Origin: Punica granatum
Lineage: Eukaryota > Streptophyta > Magnoliopsida > Myrtales > Lythraceae
Assembly: GCF_007655135.1 (NCBI RefSeq)
Contig: NC_045127.1
Span: 40,497,538-40,561,537, forward strand
Reading direction: 5' to 3'
Length of the DNA: 64,000 bases
Made by a program: the position numbers and the translations under genes. Positions 33,756 through 45,238 of this stretch are shown in pieces; position 1 is the stretch's first letter, and every line of letters begins with the position of its first letter. The notes beneath the pieces were generated by a model. That model was not told the DNA's origin, made no database searches, and was given only the letters and a program-made list of their open reading frames with translations.

Positions 33756-34186
33756 AACCGTAGAAGTCACAATATAAAGATATGAGAGAGATAATAATCA
33801 AATATAATTACCATCATTTATTTTAGAAAATTTTTATAGAGGCAATGAGAGTTGTCATAAATAATAAATTTAGTAAAAAAATTTGTTGTTATCTTTCCTT
33901 TTGGAGGCAAATTTAGTTAGCACTAAAAATATGAATTAGTGACTTTTATTGATGTTACTAATTTGCCTCTATTAAACTAAAATGACACAGGTAAATGGGC
34001 AATTTACTATTTTATCTCTAATATCTTTAGAGGCAAATAAATGACTTTAAAAGTAAGCAACATTGCTTTTACAAGGAGTTTTTTTTATAGTATCATTTTG
34101 GTCCCCTTTTACTTTAACAAAATGTTCGTATCATATAAATTTCAATTGAATAACATGCACTCCCTATAATTTTGTAAATTACTATG

Positions 34187-34261
34187 TGTTGCGACTGATA
34201 TACGATTGGATTGTCGATCTCGATCCGGATTCACAGTACTTCAGGCTCCATAACTCAACAA
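34187..34261 (-). repeat. 3' LTR of copia element, internally deleted
   Basis: Keeps about 20 bp of one LTR end and about 48 bp of the other (CGATCTCGATCCGGATTCA...CATAACTCAACA) joined by TGGATTGT. Roughly 185-190 bp present in the 5' LTR are missing. Aligned parts differ at about three positions. Confidence 0.9.
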
Positions 34262-34379
34262 TCTCCCACTTGGAGACTGAATACGAATGTAATTATCTCT
34301 TCATCTTCATAGTCAACAAATAACTCATAAATGACTGCGACGCCAATCCTCGAACTCCTCAAGTTCCAAGGCTAGTTGA

Positions 34380-36622
34380 AGCCATGCATAGCTTCAACTT
34401 CTCTAAGGTCACAACCTTAGTTAACATGTCAGCAGGATTCTCGCTTCCACGAATCTTCATCAGTTGCAAAGCCTTCTTTTCCAAGAGATGTCGAATGTAA
34501 TGATACTTCAACTCAATGTGCTTCGTTCTCGAATGAAAGCTAGATTCTTAGCTAAGAAAATAGCGCTCCGACTTTCGCTGTAAAGAATACTGTTCTTCTG
34601 CTCTTTCCTCAGTTCACATAAGAAATTCTGCAACCATATCATTTCTTTACTAGCCTCTGTCACTGCTATATACTCCGCTTCTGTAGTAGACAAAGCCACT
34701 GTCTTCTGCAACTTAGAAGCCCAAGAAACCGATGTACCACCAAAAGTAAACACGTACCCAGTTGTACTCTTCCTTTTATCAAGATCACCTGCCAAGTCAG
34801 CATCAACATAACCATTCAAAACAATGTTTTTGCCTTCGAAACATAGAACTCTCTCTGTGGTACCTCGCAAGTATCTGAAGATCCACTTTACTGCTTCCCA
34901 ATGCTGCTTACCCGGATTACTCATATATCTGCTCACAACTCCCACTGCACGTGCAATATCTGGTCTAGTACACACCATAGCATACATAATACTTCCAACT
35001 GCTGAAGCGTAGGGAACTTTCTCCATATGAGCACGCTCTGAATCACTTTTAGGTGAATCCCTTATTGAGAGCTTAAAATGGCTACCCATAGGAGTACTCA
35101 CTGGCTTTGCTGTATCCATATGGAATCTCTTCAAAACTTTTTGAATGTATTCAGCCTGTGAAAGGAACAGCTTTCCTGCCACTTTATCTCGATTAATCCT
35201 CATACCTAGGATCTGTTTAACCTCTCAAAGATCCTTCATTTCAAACTGTTTGGACAATTGCTTCTTCAACTTATACACCTCTTGAGCACAATAGCCTGCT
35301 ATCAACATATCATCAACATATAATAGCAAAATAATAAAGCTATTGTCAAACCTCTTGAAGTAGCAACAATGATCAGCATTGCATCTGACAAACTCGATCT
35401 CATGCATGAACCCATCAAACTTCATATACCACTATCTCGGGGCTTGTTTCAAACCATACAAACTTTTCTGTAGCTTGCACACAAGCTCACTGCTACCTTC
35501 GAACAAGTATCCTTCTGGTTGCTTCATATATATGTCTTCGTTTAGACCACCATGAAGAAATGCTGTTTTTACATCCATCTGCTCTAACAATAAATTCTCT
35601 GCAGCAACTATGCTCAAAACTAATCTGATAGTAGTTAGCTTCACAACAGGAGAGAATATATCTGTATAATCAATACATTGTTTCTACTAAAAACCCTTCA
35701 CAACCAACATTGCCTTGTAACGCTTGCTTCCATCCGCCTCTTCTTTAATTCTATAAACCCACTTGTTATGCAATGCTTTCTTACCCTTTGGAAGCTCAAC
35801 TAGTTCCCAAGTGCTATTGAACATTAAAGGATTCATTTCATCTTCCATTGCAAGCTCCCACTTGCTCGAGTGCTCACTCTGCATAGCCTCAGCATAACAT
35901 TCTGGCTCACCACTATCAGTCAACAGAAGATAGTGTAAAGAGGGCGAGTACCTTTCCGGTGCGTGATGTTGTCTTTTTGATCTCCTCAACGGAACTACCG
36001 GTGTACTTGATTCTGCCTCAACAACCTCCTGGTCATTCTGAATTTTGCTAACACGTGAGTTTGGAATATCCAATTCAACAAACTGAGGGCTTTTAACCTG
36101 AGTACCTGCACTATCAATGTCTGGTGCACCCGACCTGTCTTTGTACAGAACATGCTCATTAAATATGACATCTCGACTTCGAATTATTTTCCGATTCTGA
36201 TCATCCCAAAATCTATAACCAAATTCATCACCGCCATATCTAATAAAAGTACACTTCACAGATTTTGCATCCAGTTTGCTTCTAGCAGTAGCATCAACAT
36301 GAACATACGAAACACAACCAAAAACTTTGAGAAATGATAGGTTTACCTCTTTACCACTCCAAACCTCTTCTGGTATGTCGTTATCCAAAGGAACCGATGG
36401 TCCTCTATTAATTAAGAAAGCAGCAGTGTTAACTGCATCTGCCCAAAATGTCTTCGGTAACCCACACTTCAATCGCATACACCTAGCACGTTCATTCAAG
36501 GTTCTGTTCATTCGTTCTGCAACCCCGTTCTGCTGAGGGGCTCCTCTAACAGTTTTCTCCATGCGAATGCCATTCACAGTAAAGTAACTCTTTGAACTCA
36601 TCGAGCTCATATTCTCCACCAT
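34380..36622 (-). pseudogene. Copia integrase end, RT and RNase H, with stops
   Basis: 36622-35687 holds the integrase end and linker (RGAPQQNGVAERMNRTL, WADAVNTAAFLINRGP) and starts RT (NKWVYRIKEEADG). It stops after LVVKGF. RT continues in 35644-35432 (MDVKTAFLHGGLNEDIYMKQ), 35425-35225 (catalytic YVDD in IILLLYVDDMLIAG) and 35203-34508. The last part includes RNase H (LNGYVDADLAGDLDKRKSTT, STTEAEYIAVTEA). A frameshift near 34545 separates the final ~50 codons. At least three in-frame stops or shifts lie between these pieces. Confidence 0.9.
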
Positions 36623-37262
36623 TATCAGATCTCAAACATTTCACCTTCTGGCTGGTTTCATTTTCTACCAAAGCTTTCCACTTTCTGAAAGCATCAAAAG
36701 CGTCAGATTTACGTTTAAGAAAATAAACCCATACCTTCCTCGTGTACTCGTCAATGAAGGTCATGTAATATGATGCACCACCAAGAGATGTGACCGGTGC
36801 TGGTCCCCATAAGTCACTATGTACCAGCTCCAATTTCTGCTCCTTCAAAGTTCTACCTGCCTTCGAAAAACTGACTCTTTTCTGCTTCCCGAATACACAA
36901 TCCTCGCATAATCCAAGCTCAACTGTTTTTAGACCTGGTAGTTTTCCCTTTGAACATAACTGTTTCATCCCCTTCTCACTCATGTGGCCAAGCCTGCAAT
37001 GCCACAAATCTGCATCGCTGTTTGCACTGGAGAGTGCACTGTTATCATGGTTGTTCACGGTGATGTACAATGTACCCTCCTTCTTACCTCGAGCCACCAC
37101 TATGGCCCCTTTGATTATTTTTCAAGAACTAGAGCCAAAGGACAGGTCAAAACTCTCGTCATCCAGCTGCCCTACAGAAATTAGATTCCTCTTCAAACCA
37201 GGAGTGTTCCTCAAACCACGCAACTGCCATACAAGTCCATTCGGTGTTTTAATCCAAACATC
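36546..37262 (-). pseudogene. Copia GAG-pre-integrase and integrase core
   Basis: 37100-36546 encodes the pre-integrase HHCC module (LWHCRLGHMSEKGMKQL, then CEDCVFGKQ) and the integrase core with its catalytic acidic residues in LVHSDLWGP and LRSDNGGEY. A frameshift at about 36590-36600 moves translation into the next piece. Confidence 0.9.
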
Positions 37263-38222
37263 TCATTTCCCTGCGATCTCCAAAGGCTCATCATCAGCAA
37301 GATAAACCTTACCAAAATTACCATAAGTATAATTCTTCATAATATCGGCATTAGGGCAGGAATGAAACGATGCTCCAGAATCCAAAACCCACGATTCCAA
37401 CGGACTGCTGACACTCAAGATCAGTGCGTCACTAATCTCCTCTGTTGCCACGTTTGCTGAGTTGTCGTCTTTCCTTTCCTTTCTCGGTGCCTTACACTGA
37501 TTCTTGTAATGACCACGTTTCTTACAATTCCAGCACTCAATTGAACTTTTGTCTTGTGCCGACTTAGATTTATTTCTCGACTTCGATCTGCCTCGATGCG
37601 AATTTCCTGATTCTGATCTGCCTCTATTTTCTGTACTCAAAACTGATCCCGAAGTTTTCCCTAATTCTTTTCTACGAATTTCTTCACTAATTATCTGATC
37701 TCGAACTTCATCAAACTTTAATTTCGCCTTCCCCGCTGAAGCACTAACAGCTGTGACCGTTCCGCTCCAACTTTCTGGTAGAGACGACAATAAAATTAGG
37801 GCTCTTACTTCGTCATCAAAATCGATAGCGACTGAGGTCAATTGAGCCGTTATCAAGTTGAACTCATTCAGATGTTTGGCAACAGCAGTACTCTCCGACA
37901 TCTTTAGGTTAAACAGCCACCGCATCAGATGAACCTTGTTCGCCGCTGATGGCTTTTCGTACATATCGGCTAAAACCTTCAGTATACCTTTAGTGGTTTT
38001 CTTCTTCGCTGTATGAAACACCACGTTCCGCGACAGCGACAAACGAATCACACTCATCACCTTCCCATCCAACACCTTCCATTCCGCTTTTGTCATCCCG
38101 ATCGACTTATCCTCTAGAGGTTGCCACAAATCTTTACCGTAAAGATAATCTTCGATCTGCATCCTCCAAAACCCGTAATCCGATCCATCGAACTTTTCGA
38201 TCATCAATTTTCCTCCGTCCAT
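37263..38222 (-). pseudogene. Copia gag and protease
   Basis: 319 codons from ATG at 38222. The UBN2-type gag core runs over the first ~200 residues (WRMQIEDYLYGKDLWQPL; KVHLMRWLFNLKMSE). A CCHC knuckle CWNCKKRGHYKNQC is near 37494-37535. The retroviral-type aspartic protease triad appears in WVLDSGASFHS near 37360-37392. A TGA stop interrupts just after EIAGK, where related elements read through to integrase. Confidence 0.93.
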
Positions 38223-38248
38223 CGTAGATTGCTCCGATTCAAACCCGA

Positions 38249-38260
38249 GCTCTGATACCT
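38249..38260 (-). other. Copia primer-binding site
   Basis: Minus-strand AGGTATCAGAGC, one mismatch from the usual TGGTATCAGAGC, two bases from the 5' LTR. Confidence 0.8.
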
Positions 38261-38262
38261 AT

Positions 38263-38526
38263 TGTTGCTACTGATATACGATAGTGGAAGACAATATGAA
38301 CGAAAAAACAAAAGGGACACACGGAATTGATTACCCAGTTCGTCAGAAATTCTAACTACGTCTAAGGGCGTCGCCAAGCCAGGTATTCCACTATTTTGAG
38401 TTAGGGTTACAAGAGATATAAATTATTGTTTATAAAGGGAACAAATCCTAATTATATCACCAATGGGCCGGGGGCTACGCCGATCTCGATCCGGATTCAT
38501 AGTACTTCAAGCTCCATAACTCAACA
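38263..38526 (-). repeat. 5' LTR of copia element
   Basis: 264 bp, TGTTGCTACTGATATACG...CATAACTCAACA on the plus strand, with CTATG flanking. Confidence 0.93.
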
Positions 38527-38598
38527 CTATGTACACTCATCCTCTTAAAATAGGACACTTACTACTCCCGTGTTTGCTAATTTGGCTGCGCTGACATG

Positions 38599-38785
38599 GC
38601 GCAACATATGCAATCCTACTAACATGAGTCCCTTAAATATTTTTCAAAATAAACATGAAAAATGAAAAAGCAAAAAATAGAGGTCCCCGACATGAAGCAA
38701 CATTTGCGATCCTACTAACGTAACTCCCTTAAATATTTTCAAAATAAACATGAAAAATGAAAAAGTAAAAAATGGGGTGCCCGGG
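38599..38785. repeat. Two tandem copies of a ~95-bp unit
   Basis: GC(A/G)ATCCTACTAAC...CCCTTAAATATTTT...CAAAATAAACATGAAAAATG occurs at about 38610-38685 and 38707-38780, followed in each case by AAAAA-ATGGGG or ATAGAGG. Confidence 0.8.
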
Positions 38786-39503
38786 CCCCACCCCCAACCC
38801 CATGACGAGGTTGTTGGAGGCCGGAGGGGAGCCCCCTCTAATCTGCTCCCTCTCCTAATGCTAATATGGCCGTTCATATACCTTGCCTTAACCTAATATT
38901 AATAAACCCATAACAATAATTTAAGCAATCCATAACAATAATTAATGCATGAGCAATCGAATAATATTTCATGCAATAAAATATGTCGAATCCAACATCT
39001 GAACAGAAATAATGGCAGGGGATGTAATTGTTAGCACCTTTATGGACGATATTTCTGTCACTTCTATTTCAGCGAGTTCAGAGGAATTAATTTAGCGTGA
39101 AGAAACATACGTTCCAAATTATTAACTCATAATCTATGTAGTTAATAATAACCGAAGCACTCATTGGAATCTGCCACATACACTAGAAACGTAAGTCCTC
39201 GATTCCTTATTGACCGACCTTTTGATCACCAAATATTCTAAGTAAAAGATTTAAGTTAAAAGTGTTTGAAAGAGAATAGAAACTTGATTACTTATTATGA
39301 AAATAATATAGAAAATTATTTTTAAATTCAAATGGATATAAATTAGTTTATTTGAAGTTGCTATATTTGTTATAGAACAGTGCACTATTCAATACTCATT
39401 AGCTCTTTGACTAAAAAAAATAACCATCGTTAACAATATCGAAAATGAATAAAACTAAATTTTGATATATAATTGATCTCAACTTTATCTACTTCGATAT
39501 ATA
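38786..39503. other. Intergenic, nothing recognised
   Basis: No supported gene or repeat border in this stretch. Confidence 0.35.
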
Positions 39504-39511
39504 GTTAAAAC

Positions 39512-40023
39512 CAGTGTTATCAGAACCGGACCGAATGATGAACCGAAAGGGATATGGGTTCATGGATTTATGGATCCAACCGAGGATTCGATGGATCGGA
39601 CCGCACGTTTAATTAAAATAAAATAAATATTCATATTATTAAAAAAATTATAATAATTAAGATAAAAGTATGATGATTTCAAAAAAACATAAGAATAGTG
39701 TAAGAAAATATCTATATTTTTAATATTTCTTACTCCAAAATAAATATTGGATTTTAATAAGTACTTAAAAGTATAGTTTAAAGAACAAGAAAGTAGTGGT
39801 AGCTTGGTTGGTAATATGGGAAACAAGAGGTCATGAGTTCACATCCTTACACAACTAAGTAATTTTTACACTAAATAAAAAACCCATAAAACTGGCCAAT
39901 TCAATGGAATTTTGCTCAAAACCGGCCAGTTTAATGGGTTTTCAGGCGAACCGAATTAGACGTGGTGCTGGTTCTCGATCCGACTGGTCGAAGCGACCGG
40001 TCCAGTCCGGTTCTGATAACAAT
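39512..40023. mobile_element. hAT-type MITE carrying a tRNA-like segment
   Basis: Inverted ends CAGTGTTATCAGAACCGGAC and, from the right, CATTGTTATCAGAACCGGAC. A perfect 8-bp target duplication GTTAAAAC (39504-39511 and 40024-40031) flanks them. Subterminal ACCGG/CCGGT words repeat on both sides. Length is 512 bp, with no transposase. Inside, 39797-39846 resembles a tRNA: A-box TGGTAGCTTGGTTGG and B-box-like GAGTTCACATCC. Confidence 0.9.
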
Positions 40024-40031
40024 GGTTAAAA

Positions 40032-42178
40032 CTAATAATATAAATTAATAAAAGTTATTTTTTTCTTAATATAGTAATATTGAATAAATATACGAAATGT
40101 ATAAGAATGTCATTGCATTTATATTTTTTTCCCCTTTGACTACACCTAAAATTAGATAATGAAAATAGAATTTTTAAAATAATCTTTGAAAACGAAAAAA
40201 AGTAACAGGTTAATTGAGTTTGTTTAATTTTGGAATTTGAATCTATGAGTGTTGTAAATTTATAAAGGTAAATTGTGACTTGTGAGAGGAACTATGCATG
40301 GAGTGACTCGAAAAAACATGTGAAATTAATTCTCAAAGAAAAGTGCCTCGAGTCAAGAGTTCAATGCTTCGAATGGGATACAAATTGGAGTTCATAAAAA
40401 AAAATCAGTCAGAGTTTATTACGCCGCTAATAGATGACTTGGTGTCACAACACTATAGTTTCAGTGCTGCAGCACCGAAGTTGCTATTAATTTTCAGTTC
40501 AGTCGACATTGCAGTATCGAAATCGATGCTACCACACAGCAGCGGTTACCGTTTAGAAGTTGTGAACGTTGGCTATAAGGACATGACCGTTCGAAAGAAC
40601 ACAACTACTCCTATTATAGATAAACTTCTGAGAGATAAACAAATACAACAACACAACATCAAACACATTTTTGCCCTTCATTTTCTCTGTTCTTCTTCCC
40701 CCAGTACTCTTAAGAGAAGTCTCAAGAAGAGATCTCCGTTCATGTCACACGAAAATCTCAGCGGTCATGTTATATCCTAAAGGTGATATTGCAATCAAGG
40801 TTCCAGCAACAAACTTTTCATAGTGCGGCAATAATCACGTTAAGAAAAGTGATCTTCACGCCTCTGACCACACTTTCTGATGTACTCTCTGACCCTCTTC
40901 TTCAACAATGAACCGACTCTTCCATAAAATGAAAAATCAGATTGCCATTTATAACTTCAATGTGGAAAGTTTATATTGTTCTTCGGCAAACTAATATATA
41001 ATTTTTCGGTTGCAAAACTAAGAATATATAATTGATAATATTAATCATCATGAAAATAATTTTAGTCATTAACACATATATGTATATATTTATAAATTTA
41101 GCGTTATTTTCTTGTATATGAAGTAATCTTGTTAGCGCTAACTGAAGAATTTAACATGCTCTACTTATAGATTATTTAGTAGTAATTAATTGTACGAATA
41201 GAAACTAATACTACTAATTTTTAAGAATATATTAAATAATGAGAAATATTAATTTTTCACAAATAATAATTCCTTGCTTTTCTTGGGAAGAGTAAGGCCA
41301 CCTCACTGTGCTGGATGGAACGTGAGGAGACCATTCAAGTATTAGTGGAGACCAGGGAATCCACGCATGTAGGATGTCCTGGAGAAAAATGTTGAAGAAA
41401 GACAAGAATATTCAGTAATGATTGTTTGCAAAAATGTCCCGAGAAATTACAAGACATGTACAACATATCTCCTCAAGACAAAAATAATCGGATCGTATTT
41501 CAAATTAATGAAGCAGATCATAGCTTTAGAAGATCATAATCCCTCACTTGCTCCCCATCTTTTGCATTAATGGCCACAATATTCCTATTATTTGAACATT
41601 TTGACTAGAACTAACCATTAGGTCAGATAGTGCTGAAAAAATATTAAATAAGATTAACACGTCAAAGTGATAAGTGTATGTTCCGATCAAATACCTAGAA
41701 AATTGTAAAAGAAATATGTATTATAAACGCCACAAAATAATGCGTCAGAGTTCGATTGTAAAATCGCATATCACGATATACATGTTAGTGTCTCTCACCA
41801 AATATTTTTTTGTGGGGACAAAGATATCTCAAAGAAAGATTTTGAATATGACCAATGAAGATGGGAGGACGATGCAAGTGGGGAAAAGGGGCTGCTTCGA
41901 TCAATTAGTGAACGAGAAAGTTGAGGGAATTAGACTGCCAATAAAAAAACAGAATCTTATCACATCCCAAGGAGAGTCCAATATATCACATCTTTTGGAT
42001 GCTATTTGCCAAAACAGCTCATGAACAGAAGGCAATAGGTGTTGACATTTGATTTGCTGAGCACGAATAAAAACTAACTTCATAATCACAAATTGAAAAG
42101 GAGCAGGAACGGGTGTAGACGAGTCAAGTTAGTTGCATACTAGTTAAGGTCAACTGATTATGATTCGAGGAGAAGAAA
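40032..42178. other. Intergenic, with two domain-free ORFs
   Basis: A 145-codon plus ORF at 40343-40780 and a 116-codon plus ORF at 41674-42024 have no domain or family I recognise. Neither has neighbouring exons I can defend. The first has a CT-rich stretch near 40676-40700 and could be LTR or other repeat sequence rather than a gene. Confidence 0.4.
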
Positions 42179-43733
42179 TCTATATCTATATCTATATTAT
42201 ATATATATATATAAGTAAAGACAAAATGAACACGATCATATGGTTTCAGAAAACTTCGTTTTCGAATGAAATTTTGTCATATTTTTAAGTTTTTTTAAAT
42301 GTTATATCATTAATAAATTAGTAAATTTATAATATCTTTACTTATGATATCTTCTAAAATATCTTTATCTATTTTGGTTACAAGATAAGGGTATTTTACA
42401 TATTGTAGATATATATGTCTATATATATATATATATATATATTTGAAGTCATACATAAATATATATATATATATTATATGTTTCTATATATTTATATTAT
42501 GTAAGTTTCTATATATATATATATACATATTACATATATGTTTTTATATATATACATTTCTACAGCAGAGCTGTAATGGGTCATATGACCTAAGAATCAC
42601 TCGGTTTCTTAATAGAATTTTCTCTGATTTTTAATTTTTAATTTTATTTTTTATTAATTTTTAATAAAAACAGATTGGTTTAATCTTTAGAAGATATGGT
42701 ATGATAAAATCCGATTTTCTCTTTTTTGAGTTTTAAAATTTTTAAAATATTTTTTACAAAAACTATTTTTTAAAAAAAATTAACGGTACTTTTTGACAAA
42801 ATCATAGTAAAATATAATATTTTTCTAATTTTTACATAAGAATTGTTGATTACAAAATATTTAATTAAAAAAATCACAATTTAATTAATTTAAAAAAAAA
42901 ATGAATTTTTTTATAAGATATCGACATAATGGAATATTTTTGAAACTTTTTAGAAGATTTTATCATCTATGTAATAAATATGATAATCTTGAACTTTTTG
43001 TTTAAGATAAAAATGCAATATCTAATCATATAGGTTTAACTATCAAAATAAGTATGGATCAATATATGGTTGTTTTTATGATAAAAAATGTATTAATATA
43101 TATTTCTTTAATATATAATCGTGCCCATTATCTCTAATATGGACTAATTTTAAAATTTTTAAAATTGAATGAATATTAATGTAATATCTAATCATATAAA
43201 TATAACTATCAAAATAAGTATACTAATATGCGGTTATTTATGATAAAAATATATTAATATATATTTCTTTAATATACATATAGCCGGGCCCACAATCTCT
43301 AATATTGGCTAATTTTTAAGTTTTTTGAAATTATATGAATATTTTTATTTGAAATTGATATAATAGAATATTTTTGAAACTTTTTAGAAGATTTTATCAT
43401 TTGCGTAATATTTCATAATCCCGAATTTTCATTTTAAGTAAAATTAATATCTAATCAAGTCGGCATTAATATTAAACTAAGCATATATTTATATACATAA
43501 ATAACTATATTTTTTTACTTATTTTATTGGTAAATTTTAGTTAATAACAATCACATATATCTAATATAATATAATATTATTATTAATTGTAAATTACGAT
43601 TTATATACATAACTATATATTTGCATTTATTTTACTGTTTGAAATTAGCATATATATGATATGATACATAATCCAATTTATAAAAAGAAAAACATATTTT
43701 TTATCCCTTGCAATACACGGGTTTCATGACTAG
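42179..43733 (+). mobile_element. Non-autonomous Helitron
   Basis: Starts TCTATATCTATATC and ends ...CCCTTGCAATACACGGGTTT..ACTAG, with A before and T after the element, the Helitron A|T target. The 3' end has the imperfect CCC...GGG stem about 10 bases before CTAG that plant Helitrons carry. The interior is AT-rich with repeated TAGAAGATTTTATCAT and TATCTAATCATATA words. No Rep/helicase. 1555 bp. Confidence 0.75.
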
Positions 43734-44601
43734 TATATATTAATTTAAAGTACTCTCACGAAATTCTCACATTCATGTAACAAGAAGCTTCCACGTAAGC
43801 GTAGTGAAGCGATGAGAAGTTTACATGTAAGCGTATAATATTTGTATTCAATTTTATTAAATGATCCCAAATTTCTAAGTGCATTGGAAATTTTCATGAT
43901 ATATTTATTTATTTTTTGGTGAATAATCTGGCTATTTATTCAAGACAACCCAATTATGTTTTCTTTTAAATTTACGAAAATTAATTTTTTACAGGTCTAA
44001 TTTATAACAAACTACTCAAGAATAAAAAAATGTTATTCCACACAATGCGTATGTTATTGTGACTAGTTTACTCTAATTCAAAACGGGTGTCCAAAAAGAA
44101 CATACATACTCGTAAGAATGAAATTAATACTATGTTTGAGAGATTTTTAATGGGGGAGAGGATAAGAGAAGAAAGGAGAGGGCGAGGAAGGAGATGGGAG
44201 AAATGAGAGGAAAATTATCGTAGTTTTTTCGGGAGTTGTCATTGAGGAAGAGGAGGAGAAAGGAGATGAGTAAAAATATTCTGTGGCTTCTTAAGTAGCA
44301 CAAAGTAGAAATATTAAAATTTTCCAAATCAAATCAATTATCATATATAAAAATCGGAGAGCGAAACGAGAATGCATCATAACTTGCTTTTTTAAAGTTT
44401 TCAATTCGTGGTCAGTCGTCTTTTCGATTGTTCGGAGAATTTAATTTTTCATTGAAAATCAATAGTAAATATCAAAAGATTTCTTGAAAATAAAATGTTT
44501 TCTCAATAAACTAAATATTTTAATGGAAAACAAAATGTTTTCCGATATAAATAAACATTAAATATTTACATGGAAAATAGAAAAGTTTATAAACTAAACC
44601 G

Positions 44602-44916
44602 TCTATATCTATATATAGATATATATATATATATATATTAAACTCTCACAAAAGTTGTCCGTTCGTGCCTCTCAGCTCGTGGGAAGCCGTCTCTTCGAGT
44701 CTCCCCATTAATATAACATGGACATGTTTTTTTCAATTTATTCCAAATTTCTATAAATATTTACAATTTTATTATAGATTCTCAAAGAGACTTTAAAAAT
44801 TATTTAGAGATAGACGGATTAATATAATTTCTCCGAATGTTTCTATTTATATCTAATATTTTATAAAATTAGTAATAATATCAATAATATAAACAAACGT
44901 CCACGCAACGTCCTAG
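44602..44916 (+). mobile_element. Possible short Helitron
   Basis: 5' TCTATATCTATATATAG and 3' GTCCACGCAACGTCCTAG|T. The 5' flanking base is G, not A, and the 3' stem is weak, so this remains a candidate. Confidence 0.4.
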
Positions 44917-45142
44917 TTATATGAGTAGTATAATGTAATTCAAGCTACTCCAAGATCTTCTCATGTAGGCGTTTTCATAAACTTTCCCATGGTAAAAGCG
45001 TCCTTTAATAATATGATATTAAAACATATGCACGAATCTCAAGTCAAATTATATCTTTTCATTTTTATCCCATCTCTTTATTCTCACCTGCTTTAATGAA
45101 CTTAAATTTTATCATTTTTATTCCTTTTTTTCCCCTCACCAG

Positions 45143-45173
45143 GCCCACGCAACAAGCGGGCAACAAAGACTAG
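45143..45173 (+). repeat. Helitron-like 3' terminus
   Basis: CCCACGCAACAAGCGGG stem followed by ...AAGACTAG|T. No matching 5' end is assigned. Confidence 0.45.
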
Positions 45174-45203
45174 TATTTATGTAAGCTTGCATGGCTGCAT
45201 CAA

Positions 45204-45238
<35 letters not shown>

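Larger units (their letters stand above)
32656..34095. mobile_element. Non-autonomous CACTA (EnSpm-type) element
   Basis: The left end CACTACTAGAAAAAC is a typical plant CACTA terminus. The right end ...GTTTTTTTTATAGTATCA is its decayed inverted counterpart. TCA precedes the element at 32653-32655. Both subterminal zones repeat words like TTAGAGGCAAAT and TTTGCCTCTAA in both orientations. No transposase. A SINE (33265-33453) sits inside. The right border is uncertain by a few bases. Confidence 0.75.
34187..38526 (-). mobile_element. Nearly complete Ty1/copia element, minus strand
   Basis: Termini TGTTGC...CAACA with a perfect 5-bp target duplication CTATG (34182-34186 and 38527-38531). The 5' LTR is 38263-38526 (264 bp). 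The 3' LTR is 34187-34261, shrunk to 75 bp by an internal deletion. A PBS AGGTATCAGAGC (minus strand) is at 38249-38260. A purine tract with AAGTGGGAGATTG abuts the 3' LTR. Order is gag, protease, integrase, RT, RNase H in one coding strand, as in Tnt1-type copia. A few stops and frameshifts break the polyprotein. Confidence 0.96.

Noticed and set aside
39797..39846. Functional tRNA gene
   Set aside because: Only the internal promoter-like motifs fit; no cloverleaf can be drawn, and it is inside a MITE.
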